Assembly: GCA_003339415.1 (NCBI GenBank)
Contig: PDHQ01000538.1
Span: 1-16,888, forward strand
From: Ophiocordyceps camponoti-saundersi (nom. inval.)
Taxonomy: Eukaryota > Ascomycota > Sordariomycetes > Hypocreales > Ophiocordycipitaceae
Direction: 5' to 3'
Length of the DNA: 16,888 nucleotides
The translations under genes and the position numbers were made by a program. The notes beneath the pieces were generated by a model. It searched no databases, was not told where the DNA came from, and saw only the letters and a program-made list of their open reading frames with translations. Below are positions 1-9,601 of this stretch, piece after piece (positions within the stretch are counted from its first letter, which is position 1; each line of letters opens with the position of its first letter).

Positions 1-450
1 AAGGAATTAACGAAGAATTGGCCCTTAACCTTATCTTAATAGCTATTAAAAAAGTCGTTAATCGTAAGTCGTATCTTAGAGAGGAGTTATAATAAAACTC
101 TACTAAATAGAATTATAGCTTTTTTTTTAAATATTATACTTTTATACGATAAATTGCTAATTAAAACTCTATTCTTAAAGTTTTAAATACTTTATTAAAT
201 AGTTCTCTCTTCTTTTTTCTTATTTCTTTTATCTTTATATAGAAAATCGCCTTCCTATTATTTTCCCGATAGAGAATTTCGATCTAGCTTATCCCCCTAT
301 AGCTAGAGATCCCCCTTATATTAGTTAAAGACTACGGTTACCTAAGATTAGGAGTTACGGTTCTTCGTATATAGGTATCTAGCTATTTACTTACTTAATC
401 GCACTGCTTTAATACGCTATAAATAGCGAAGCCTATTTAAGCTCCTTTTT
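1..450 (+). pseudogene. 3' fragment of a second copy of the large RIP-dead gene
   Basis: This stretch aligns to 8146-8590, which lies inside the large plus-strand pseudogene at 5383-8757. The match is easiest to see around 61-120 against 8210-8265 (TCTTAGAGAGGA, CTCTACTAAATAGAATTATA) and 300-330 against 8450-8475 (TAGCTAGAGATCCCCC). It corresponds to roughly codons 922-1070 of that gene; the 5' part lies left of the window. Relative to the other copy it has at least one single-base deletion near position 19, besides many differences between TA and CA/TG-type bases. Similarity fades near 450, before the lysine/alanine-rich tail of the gene, so the true 3' end is missing or was displaced by the sequence at 450-2330. 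Function unknown. The alignment was made by eye, so the limits are approximate. Confidence 0.7.
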
Positions 451-1446
451 AAAATAGCTATAATTATATAATAAAAAGTTCTCTTTAATCTCGATTTTCA
501 CTCCGGATTTGCGATATCTTTATGCCTTTAGCTATCGAGTATATCTATTATAAGAAACGTCCTTCGTAACTAATAAGATCCTATTAACTAAAGAGCATAT
601 CTTAGTTATCTAGCCCGGATATTTTTCTTCTACTTAATACCTATCTTAGATTCTATCTATTTAATAAAATACGTTCCTATAAATATTATATATATAATTA
701 ATAAGACACTTTCTACTAAGAGGATAATAGTTTCTAACTATCCTCTACTAAGATAAAGTAATAGCTTTTAACTATTAAACTCCTTAACTTAAATATACCT
801 ACTAACGTTTAAATAGATATTATAATAACCTAGCAAAACGCTTATTCTAAACCTAAGTATAGAGGAAAAATATACTAATAAGAGGCTATAATATCTAGCT
901 ACCGTAGCTCTATAAGCTATTACTAGCATATAACTAAAGCCTACTAAGGTATTACTAATCGATACGAACTTATTATAACTAATAACTATTAACTACTACC
1001 TTATAAGAGACTACTAAGCTTAAATAAATAACTATTTTAGAAACGCTTAACTCTAGCAATAGTTAACTTAGAGATAATAAGGATATAATAATATATAAGT
1101 AATACGCTTACTTAAAGAAAAAACGTTAAGGCTATCGCCTAAGCTACGATATATTAACATTTATTAGTATTAATTAGGAGGGGAGATTTAAGAAAAATAA
1201 TATTAAGATTACTTAGATCTAAACTTCCGATATAATTAGAGATAATTTTATAAAACCTCTTTAAGGATAATTATCTAGGGAGTTCGAAACCGAACTTATA
1301 CTCGAAGGCAAAGTTATCTAACTCCTAGTCGTTAATATACTTCTCTTTTATCGTTATATTTTTTTTTTTTTATTTTTACTTATATTTTATATTATTATTT
1401 ACGTAAGTATTATTTTTATATTTACTATATACTATCTTTTTTTTCT
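450..1446. other. RIP-degraded DNA, no supported gene
   Basis: This is about 1 kb of very TA-rich DNA absent from the equivalent place in the other copy (after about 8590). All six frames carry many TAA/TAG codons. The minus frame reading leftward from about 1312 to 1020 has somewhat fewer stops than the others, but no clear start and no recognisable motif. Minor structures are an imperfect hairpin at 720-745 (arms GAGGATA and TATCCTC) and a T-rich low-complexity stretch at about 1355-1445. Confidence 0.4.
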
Positions 1447-2181
1447 CTATATAAAGGAGAAGTTACCTCCTAAACCGACGTCTTTTCTCCGCGTTTACCT
1501 AAACTTACTAGGCCGTAGTTAAAATAAAAAGGTACGATATACCCCCTAGCTACTATATAGAGTGCTCGAGATACTCTAATAAGAGGAGACTAATTTACCT
1601 ATTCGGAGGCTTGGGGGAATACTCGAGTTCTATAATCTCTCTATCCTCCGTAATATTATCGTTATCGGCGATTATATTAGCAAGCTATACTATTATTCTA
1701 GCTACTTTTATTAAACGCTAGAAAGAATATTATCGCCCGAGGCTAGCTTATAAATAGCTTATATAAGCGCTATATTAAAAGCTAGGAAGCGATATATAAT
1801 ATTAGAATAGATATACTCTAGTTTTTAGACGGCTATATTTCTAGTAAAGCGTAGTATTTTAATTATTACGACTCTATATAACTAAGGCCTTAAAGTATAT
1901 ATAGCTACGTATAATTTAAATAGCTACTAGCTAAGTAGACGTAGTAGTCTTAGCTAAAAGAATAATATTTCTTATAGGTAGCGCGAGTGCTTATTATTCT
2001 AATATTTGCAGAAGAAGAAAAATATATTATTTTAGGTTATATATAAAATCCGCAGGCGAATACTTATATTAATACTAAAAGTATTTATTATAGCTAATAT
2101 TAGCGCGTATATAGTTAGAATCTCGAGGAGGTAATAACGCCCTTCTAGTACGCTACGATCGAGGGCAGAAAAAAATTCTAT
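1447..2181 (-). pseudogene. Candidate RIP-dead minus-strand gene, possibly membrane-associated
   Basis: Unrecognised. Reading leftward from an ATA at 2181-2179 (a RIP-altered ATG is the natural start) gives M-E-F-F-S-A-L-D-R and then about 45 codons without a stop. This stretch is rich in Leu, Ile and Ala and could form one or two membrane segments. The frame continues to a TAG at 1447-1449, 245 codons in all, with roughly 22 internal TAA/TAG (about 9 percent). The best competing frames run at about 12-13 percent, so the coding signal is real but weaker than for the two large genes. A 68-base pyrimidine-rich tract (minus strand) lies 30-100 bases upstream, as is common for fungal promoters. 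It sits in DNA that is absent from the second copy of the module. It could instead be non-coding. Confidence 0.35.
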
Positions 2182-2210
2182 ATTTCTTTTCTTATAAAAG
2201 AATCTATATA

Positions 2211-2278
2211 AGAAAAAAAAAAGAGGAAGAGGATAAAGGAAGAAGGAAGAAAAAGAGAGAGAGAGGAAGAGAAGAGGG
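2211..2278 (-). promoter_or_regulatory. 68-base polypyrimidine tract upstream of the minus-strand candidate gene
   Basis: The plus strand is purine from 2211 to 2278 with a single T at 2234, so the minus strand is a near-pure CT tract ending 30 bases before the proposed start at 2181. CT-rich tracts just upstream of transcription starts are typical of filamentous fungal promoters. The pure purine/pyrimidine strand asymmetry could also allow triplex formation. The promoter role is inferred. Confidence 0.4.
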
Positions 2279-2334
2279 CGTTTTATACCCTGCCTAGATA
2301 ACTTATCTAATATAACTAGTTTAATAGGTGCAAA

Positions 2335-2681
2335 AGAGCAGTAAACGGTAACGGGTTTATCTACTAGGGGATAAGAAGAGTAATAAACGGGTTTATCCTA
2401 AGAATAGCAGTTAACGAGTTTATACCTTATAGGACAAGAATAGCAGTTAACGGTTTTATTCCTTAGGGGAGAAGAATAGTATTTAACGAGTTTATCCCTT
2501 AAGGCTTAGGGGATAAGAATAGCAGTTAACGGTTTTATACCTTAGAGGATAAGAATAGTATTTAACGAGTTTATCCCTTAGGGGAGAAGAATAGTATTTA
2601 AGAGGTTTATCCCTTAGTGGACAAGATAAGCAGTTAATAGGTTTATCCCCTAAGGGATAAGATAAGCAGTTAACGGGTTTC
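2335..2681. repeat. 36-bp satellite, block A (diverged)
   Basis: About nine to ten degenerate copies of a unit of the form GTTAACGGGTTTATCCCT followed by TAGGGGATAAGAAGAGCA. Most are near 36 bp, with small indels (for example the extra CTTAAGG near 2510). The same unit recurs at 8818-9213 and forms the large array after 13440. The last unit runs into TTTCTATCACGC, the start of the flank shared with the other copy. Copies here are more diverged than in the large array. Confidence 0.9.
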
Positions 2682-3082
2682 TATCACGCTAGTGTTACTA
2701 CTTAGTACTAAATGCTAGCGCGGTAAATAGGTGAATATAGGAGATATAAAAGTATTATTCGGATAAATTTGCCTAAATAGTTAAGCGATATAATAACTAA
2801 GACTATACGTCCCTTAGCTTATATATAGATATTATACTATAGTGCGTTCTATAAATAGTATTTTGCAGATCGTATCTAAATATATAAACTCCTAAAAATA
2901 TTACGATATATAAGGAGCTACTTTAGAGCTATCCGGGTAATAAGTTTATAATTAAAGCTTGCGAAGGAATATAAGCATAACTATAAAACCCTCGTAAAGG
3001 AACTAAAGGATAATTTAAGATTTCTCTTATAGAAGAAGTAATAAAGAGTTATTATAGACTAAGCCGAGGAGATAAAAAATAT
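2682..3082. other. Conserved satellite flank, copy A
   Basis: About 400 bases aligning to 9214-9601 after the other satellite block. Shared landmarks include TTAGTACTAAAT, GAGATATAAAAG, AAACTATACGCTTA-like sequence, GGAGCTACTTTAGAGCTATCC and GGATTTCTCTTA-like sequence. No frame is clearly open in both copies, so it is probably non-coding (3' or intergenic sequence of the module). An imperfect hairpin lies at 2687-2720. Confidence 0.6.
2687..2720. other. Imperfect inverted repeat at the satellite edge
   Basis: The arms CGCTAG (2687-2692) and CTAGCG (2715-2720) flank a partly self-complementary centre (TTACTACTTAGTACTAA). The element starts six bases after the last satellite unit. The equivalent B-copy site (about 9218-9245) keeps the TTAGTACTAAAT core but has lost the outer arms, so selection on the hairpin is not supported. 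Confidence 0.4.
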
Positions 3083-3380
3083 ATAAAGTCGAAGTAAGTA
3101 GAATTCTTATTAGCTAAGGATAATAGTAGCTGATTAATCTTTTTCTAATAGCTAAGGGAGAATATTACTAGCTATAGAAGAAATATAGCGGCTATTAACT
3201 AAGATACCGTTAGCAAATTCGTCTTTAGGTTTATCGTCTACTTAGCTAATCACGCTATAAGAGATAAGATATACTAAGAAATCGTCCTTAAACCTATTTT
3301 AGTTTATTAAGTTTATCGGCTACCCTAAAACGGACTATCGCAGAACTTTAAAAAAGGGGTATTAACGAAGGTATAATAGC
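3083..3380 (+). pseudogene. Truncated copy of gene C
   Basis: Aligns to 10583-10875 in gene C and keeps the same reading frame. Read with RIP stops it gives K-S-K-*-V-E-F-L-L-A-K-D-N-S-S, where the other copy reads K-F-K-*-V-K-Y-F-L-A-K-D-N-S-N. Both copies then share a pattern including V-S-K, F-R-F, L-A-N, K-I-Y, I-V-L, V-Y-R-L-P, Q-N-F and V-L-T-K-V. Stops in both copies are TAA/TAG, with one TGA here. The first 113 codons present in the other copy (10245-10582) are missing. Similarity ends just after GAAGGTA, the point where the intact-length copy changes frame (possible intron donor). It is therefore truncated at both ends. Function unknown. Confidence 0.65.
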
Positions 3381-4062
3381 TAGCGTTATCCAGATTTCGG
3401 TTTCTTAAGCTAATATACCGTAAGTATAGGATAAAGCAAACGATAAATTCGAATCCCTCGTCTCTATAATTATATACGCTAGTAAGCTAATAATATGCCG
3501 ATATAGTTCTATATTTTTAAAAACACTAAATAGGATTAACCTTAAAAGAATAGTTTCTAAGGATTATCTTAAAAAGTTCTATTAAGCGGAAGATAGATAG
3601 TAGTCCTCTAACTTAGATAACTAGCTTCTATAAGGGAAAGTACCCCCCTCCGTTAAAACTACTACCCTCTAAGCTAGGGAGGAATTTAACGCCGAAATAA
3701 ATAAGAATTAGGTTTTAAGCACTAGAACCCTTAATTAAATAGTTTTAAGGAGTTATATATCTCCTAGTAACCGAACTAATAAAGTAGTTATTAGGGACGG
3801 TCTCCTCGATACTTAGACTAAGCTAAAAAAACCACCCTTAAGGTTTAGCTCCCCTAAATTACTAAAGCAGAGAAAGCCCTTTATATTAGAGCTATCCTAC
3901 GGTTATTATATAAGCTTTAAATACCTATAACCTTTCTTACTTAATATCTACGGGGAGGAAGGGGAAAGTATTTTAGTCTAGATAGTATATTTAAACGAAG
4001 GTACGATAACTTTTCTTTATTTTAACTTCTTTACCGGACCCTTATACCTATAATAAATTACT
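3381..4062. other. Region between copies, coding status ambiguous
   Basis: About 680 bases between the gene C fragment and the 3' end of the minus-strand gene. The plus frame through about 3380-4060 and one minus frame both have about 17 TAA/TAG in roughly 205-225 codons, so neither can be preferred. The plus frame contains a 24-codon open run around 3820-3895; the minus frame has a 27-codon open run near 3385-3465. No match elsewhere in the window was seen. It may hold the 3' untranslated region of the minus-strand gene and the junction between the two module copies. Confidence 0.4.
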
Positions 4063-5046
4063 TTACTTTAATTCTAGGACTTTTCGAGCCCGCTCCTTAA
4101 TATTAGGCCACTTATTACCCTCTCTAGGCTCTAAACCGTCGTCTAGGAACGGATTCGGTATATCCTTAATTAAGCGAGGCGCAACTTAAAGATTTAGATA
4201 GTCCTCGTATACGACGGAGTTAGTAAAAATATCCTAGCTACCGATAAAATAACCTACTATCTGCAAAGCCTTACTAATCTCTGCCCTATAAGCGTACTCG
4301 GAGTGCCGACGCTAATTATAGGTAGCCGCCCTAGTCCTATTCTAAATATAATTAGAATAACTATAACCCCCTTAGCCGTATATCGAAACGTACTTATAAA
4401 ATAGCGTTAATATATATTCCCCGTAGTAGGTAACGGTCGTTATCTATAATCGCAAGTAATAAGTATATAACCTCGGGTTACGTTAACTAAAGATCGAGAT
4501 AAGAAGAGCCTTATAATATTTAGGGCGTTTCCCTTAGATTAAATAGTTAAAGAAAGAGCCCTTTAGGTGCGCGATCTTAGTCGGGATATAAGTAACTTAG
4601 GGTTCCCCTAGCGTCTTCTCCTAGTACTCTCTCTCTCTAGCCCTAATAAAGTAATAAAGAAAGAACTTAAGAGGAGACGTGGTACTTATTTCTATCTTAA
4701 TAAAAGCCGGGGCTTCCTAAAAAACCTTCTCGCGGAAAGCTATCTTAATAAATATAGGAACGCTAAAATGCCTAACGTTAACGCCTCCCTTATACTAAAT
4801 CTTAAGGTAGGCGTAAATCTAAGCAGAGAAAATTAGTCTCGATATCCGGAATTATTTAATTAAAATACTTACGCGTATATATTTAGGGTAAGGAAAAGTT
4901 TTTAGCGCTATACGGCCTTACTAGCCTAGGCTCGATAGGACGCTTATATCTTCGGTATCTAACTTACGTAAAATAAGGTTATAAATATTAAGGAGATATT
5001 TCTTTTTCTCCTTAATTATCTCCTCTTCCGTTAACTTAGGCGCTAT
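4063..5046 (-). pseudogene. RIP-dead gene, 327-codon protein of unknown family
   Basis: Unrecognised, but a clear fossil gene. From an ATA at 5046-5044 (altered ATG) the frame reads M-A-P-K-L-T-E-E-E and runs 984 bases to a TAA at 4065-4063 with no frameshift. It contains 16 internal stops, all TAA or TAG and none TGA, as expected from RIP of CAA, CAG and TGG; about 5 percent against 12-16 percent in non-coding frames. The product starts with a Lys/Glu-rich segment (codons 1-20). It has a central part rich in Tyr, Phe, Arg and Lys (many Tyr are probably former His or Cys) and ends in a charged tail containing D-D-G-L-E-P-R-E-G-N-K-W and R-K-V-L-E-L-K. The segment R-R-H-S-E-Y-A-Y-R lies near codon 235. 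No known domain was identified. It is divergent from the large gene at 5383, with 336 bases between the two starts. Confidence 0.75.
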
Positions 5047-5382
5047 CGCGATTAAAGATTCTTATTACTATTAACGCGTCTAAGTTAAGTAAGCAAAGAA
5101 AGAAAAAAAAGAGAGGGAGAGGACGAGGGCGATATAAATAGCGAGCTAATAACTATTTATTCCTAATTAGGAAGGAGCCCTCCCCGCTCTTCCCTTTACG
5201 ATATCGTAATACTAACCGAAGTATAGAGTAGTAAGCTTAAGAACTAAGGTAGCGAATAATAATAAAATAAGGCGACGCGTTTTTCCTCTTTTCCTACGCG
5301 CACCCTCTTTTTCCTTTAAACTAACTATTTATTTAATAACTAAGCTATACTTAGCGTACTATTATTATAACTAAAATATATT
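5047..5382. promoter_or_regulatory. Bidirectional promoter region of the divergent pair
   Basis: The intergenic space carries a pyrimidine-rich tract pointing each way. On the minus strand 5092-5123 is CT-rich (plus strand AAAGAAAGAAAAAAAAGAGA and following purines), 45-80 bases upstream of the minus-strand start. On the plus strand 5279-5320 is CT-rich (TTTTTCCTCTTTTCC, then CCCTCTTTTTCCTTT), 60-100 bases upstream of the plus-strand start. A TATA-like TATAAATA lies at 5133-5140. Symmetrical CT tracts at a fungal distance support both proposed starts. Transcription itself is inferred. Confidence 0.55.
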
Positions 5383-8300
5383 ATAGATTTAATAGACTTA
5401 GACTATAAGCTCGGTAAGGAAGTAGACTTTAAACTAGAAAGGCTATTTTTTAGCGAACGAAATAATAAGTTTACTATTACGGCGATACTTTATAATAAAG
5501 TAACGATAGGGCCTACGTCGCCTAATCTCCCTTTCTTAGCGGTAACTCCCGAGCTCGCGTAAACCCTCGAGTGCAAATAGCCCCCTTAGTTTATAAAACG
5601 AATAGTTTAGCTAAAGGAACGCGTTAAGCTTTTTATAGATACGATTAAATATTTATATATATTTCGAGCTAGCGAGGAGATCGCTAACATTATCCTATTT
5701 AATAATATCTAAGACTAAAGTAGCTACGTAGATAATATAGGGCGTTTTATTTTTAAAGTATAGAGACGACTATAAGTAACTAGCTTTAAGCTAAGAGCTA
5801 TAATAAAAATCTTAAATAGGGGAATTTAGGATAAAGTACACTTATTTACGATTCCTATAGTAATTACGATACCTACTACCGTAAACGAGACTACTAATAT
5901 GCCGTTTAAGAAGAAAGTCTATTATATTATGCTTAAGTTTAACCTTAAGTAGGAAGCAAATAGTTACCCCCTTCTAGGTAGTATAGTTAATTTTAAAGCA
6001 GATAGGACCGATATTAGGTATTATTAGGGCAGCTTCTTTTAGGATTAGTAAGCCCGAGTACTCTATTTTTTTAACTCGATAAAGCCGGGGCGAGTGCCTT
6101 AATCGAAAAAGGTAATAGCCGTATAGAGAGATATCTTAAGCAAGTTTTAGGGGGACTGCCCCTTTAATTTTATCGTTATTCCTAGGACGCGATAGAAAGG
6201 AGAGTACGAATATAGATACCTAGCCCTTTCTATACTATAATACTAGGCCCGTAGCTTTATCGGTTTTAAACTTAACGTATATATTAATAGCTTATCGAAT
6301 AAGCGAGGATTAAGCGTTAAATAGTTTAAAAAAGATCTCGAGACCCCCCCGGATTCCCGTATTCTCTTACGAGACTAAGCTATACGAACCGAGGATAGCG
6401 ACGGCAATAACTACGATAAATTAATCGCTTAGATAACTAGTAACCTATATACTATTAGGGCGAATAAACTAGGTATCCGAAAGTTAGAATAGTTTAACTT
6501 CTTAGGAAATAGTTATAGATTTAAACTAAGGAACTAGGAGGGCGGCGAAGATCTCTTAATAAAGCTAAAAGTAAGCTTAACGACGCTTAGGGGCCTATAC
6601 CCCGAGGCCACCGTCCCCTACTACCGGATCCTTAGAAGATACCGAACTATCACGCTTAAGACCCTTACTAATAACTCTATAATAAAGAGCTATATTATAG
6701 TGCTATACTTAGGCGCTACTAAAGTTAGAAAATAGCCTTAGGGAGATCGGGAAGAACTATAAGGGATTAATATTAACGACTTTAATAAGGGCGAAGGGGC
6801 CGGGGATAATAAGGCTTTAGATAAGGAAGAGGTTAGGGAGGAAAACGACGAGGACCTTCCCGAGGATAAGACTATAAAAAGCTCGACTAATAATTAAATA
6901 GTTCTAATATCTAGCCTTTTATCTTCTCTTAGATCTAAAGACCCCCTAACTCTAAAAGGACTTAAACGAGAGATAAGCGCTATAAAGAATACGAGGAAGG
7001 AAGATAAAGTAACTAAGGCGCCTAATAACGCTATAATTAGAGAGGAAACGACTAGGATAAAGAAAATAATCTTTTAGGAATTAACGGGTATATTATAGCC
7101 TAAGAAACTTACTATAGGGAAGAAAATACCCGTAGGATTAAACCCGGCCCCGATATAGCCGGCTTTCTCTCCGAGGCGCAGCGCGAGGACGAAGAAGTTA
7201 ACGAAGCGCGACTATTTAATTAAAAACCTTACGTTATAGAAGATAGCCCCTAAAAAAAAAGGGGAGGAAAAAGATATAGGAACGCTAAAATTAATACGCT
7301 TTACTTATTTTGCCTTAGGTAAGAACCCTATAATCTAGCCTAGCGAAAGACTTATAGCTATAAGTATAGGCCGAGAACTAATTAATCTAAACCCGCTTAG
7401 CTTTAAGGTTAGAAAGGTTAAGCGTTATAAGAATTATATAACTTAGACTAAGAGTTGCGGACCTATATAATAAGGAAGGCATATTATACTTAATACGGCC
7501 GGATCTATTATAATATATACCGGACGCGCACTTATTAGAGACTAGCTTTAAGAACTAAAAATAATCCTAATAATCCCGAAAACTAGTTTTTTTATTAGCT
7601 TGCAGCCCCCGGGGCTTATATACCTTAGTATATAAGCTAAGATCGATAAGGCTATCGATAACTATTTAATTAAGTAACGATAGGAGCGAGAGAAGGGACC
7701 TAAGAGAGATATACTACTAGCGGGCGGTCGGCGCGAACGCTAGAGTCGACGGATCTAAGGGTTAGACCCTAAGGAGAAGTAACTAGAGTTTCCTTTATTA
7801 TTTCCTTTACTAAGAGTCCTTTCCGCCTTTATTTTATCGCGCTTATATATACCTTATTTAAGTTATAAGAAAAAGTTAGTTATTACCGAGAAAAAGGGCT
7901 AATTACTTATTATTACGGCACGCGCTTAGGGAGGAGTTTAGTAGCGGAGATAGGGACGCCGAAAGAAATACAAGCGCTTACCTTAGCTAAGGAATTATTA
8001 GGGACTTATAAAAAGTTTAATTAAATAGTTCCTAAACCCCTTCTTCTTTCCCTAAGAGCTGCTAAGGGTTAATATACGAGGGTGGTTAAGCTAAGATAGG
8101 GGCTATTACTAGGTATATAGTATAGATTAGTTTCCCTCGAAAGAGGACGAATTAAGTAAGTAATTAGCTCTTAACTTTATCTTTAGAGCTATAATAAAAG
8201 TCGTATATCGTAAGTTAAGTCTTAGAGAGGACTTATAGCAAAAACTCTACTAAATAGAATTATAACTTTATTTTAAACTTTATACTTTTATATTATAAAT

Positions 8301-8757
8301 TACTAATTTAAATACCCTTTTCGAAATCTTTAGTATTTAATTAAATAGTTTCTACCTTTACGTTACTTCTTTCTCTTATCTTTATATAGAGAACCGACTC
8401 CTTATTATTTTCCCTATAGAGAATTACTATATAGCTCTTCCCCTTATAGCTAGAGATCCCCCCTTATATTAGTTAAAAACTTTAGTTACGTAAGAAGTTA
8501 CGCCCCTTAGGTATCTATTACGCTTACTTAGGGTATCCTTCTTCCCCCGCTAAAATACTATACTAATAACTAGTTTATTAGCTCCGATCTCGCTAAGATA
8601 CTTACCTTAAGATATTTTATTAGTTAATAGAAGATCTAATTTAAATAGAGAGGTTTATTCCTTCTAAAAAGAGGCGATTATAATAGCGAAGTCGAGGCTC
8701 GAAACGAAAGCTAAGGCGGAGGCTAATAATAAAATAGCCCGAAAAGCTAAGGGCTAA
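5383..8757 (+). pseudogene. Large RIP-dead gene, about 1124-codon protein of unknown family
   Basis: Unrecognised. One frame runs from an ATA at 5383 (altered ATG, read M-D-L-M-D-L-D) to TAA at 8755-8757 with no frameshift over 3375 bases. It has 68 internal TAA/TAG and no TGA (6 percent); where compared, other frames have about twice as many. Open runs include 65 codons at 6538-6732. Visible parts: an N-terminal half without low complexity; an acidic Gly/Glu/Asp/Lys segment around codons 465-505 (E-E-V-R-E-E-N-D-E-D-L-P-E-D-K); a basic patch at codons 597-615 (P-R-R-S-A-R-T-K-K-L-T-K-R-D); and a Lys/Ala/Arg/Glu tail at codons 1097-1124, likely helical. Stops are denser at 7680-8160, where an intron or a poorly constrained region is possible. 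No polymerase, integrase, helicase or recombinase motif was seen. If the final TAA was CAA, the protein extends to about 8840. Its 3' part is duplicated at 1-450. Confidence 0.75.
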
Positions 8758-8817
8758 TTCTACTTTCGCTATAAGGATAAAAAGTTAGGGGGGGGGGTTT
8801 ATATAGGTATCGCTTTT

Positions 8818-9213
8818 AACCTAACCCTTAGGGGATAAGGAGTATAGTAAACGGGTTTATTTTAAAGAGGATAAAAGCAGTTAGGGAGTTTATCTTTTAA
8901 GGAATAAGAATAGTAATAAATAGGTTTATAGCTTAGGGAATAAGAAAAGGAGTAAGTAAGTTTATAAGTAAACGGGTTTATCCGATAGGGGATAGGAAAA
9001 GGAGTAAATAGGTTTATAAGTAAAAGGGTTTATCTCTTAGGGAATAAGAATAGAGTAAATAAGTTTATCCCTTTAGGGATAAGAAAAGTAGTAAATAAGA
9101 ACGAGTTTATACCTAGGAGAAAGAAAAGTAGTTAGCGAGTTTAACCTTAAGGGAGAAGAAGGGCAATTACCTAGCTTATCCTATAGTTTATAAGAGGAGC
9201 AGTTAACAGGTTT
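8818..9213. repeat. 36-bp satellite, block B (diverged)
   Basis: About eleven degenerate copies of the 36-bp unit (TTAGGGGATAAG, AGTAAACGGGTTTAT and variants), beginning about 60 bases after the stop codon of the large gene. Units carry scattered substitutions and short indels. The last one ends in CAGTTAACAGGTTTCTAT, matching the end of block A (CAGTTAACGGGTTTCTAT). A run of nine G at 8791-8799 precedes the block. The satellite holds the same position relative to the large gene and the conserved flank in both copies. Confidence 0.88.
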
Positions 9214-9601
9214 CTATAACCTTAGTATTAGTACTAAATACCGGCGTAGTATTTAGCTAGATTTTAGAGATATAAAAGAATTACTTAAGTAAATTTCCTA
9301 TAAGGTTAAACGCTATAATAAGTAAAACTATACGCTTAATAGCTTATAGTAGAAAATTAGGTTATAGTATATTTTATTAAGATATTTTATAGATAGAATT
9401 TAACGATAAGAACTTATAATAATATTATAAGATTTAAGGAGTTACTTTAGAGCTATCCGAGTAATAAGTTTATAAATAAGCTTCTTAGTATAATTATAGA
9501 TCCTTCGAGAAGGAGCTATAAAATAATTTAGGATTTCTCTTACTATAGAAGTGGTTAGGCTAAAGAGTAATTATAGACGAAGCCTACTATTAAGGATAAA
9601 C
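9214..9601. other. Conserved satellite flank, copy B
   Basis: Counterpart of 2682-3082. Matching landmarks include TTAGTACTAAAT, GAGATATAAAAG, AAACTATACGCTTA, GGAGTTACTTTAGAGCTATC and TAATAAGTTTATAA. Similarity ends around GACGAAGCC (9583) to about 9601, where copy A jumps directly to the gene C fragment. No gene was seen in it. Confidence 0.6.

Noticed and set aside
1609..1620. GGCTTGGGGGAA, shared with 11536-11547
   Set aside because: The match is only 12 bases and flanks do not align; treated as coincidence.
3448..3456. TTCGAATCC followed by CTCG, resembling a tRNA T-arm / B box
   Set aside because: No pairing acceptor stem, no convincing A box or anticodon arm at the right distance upstream.
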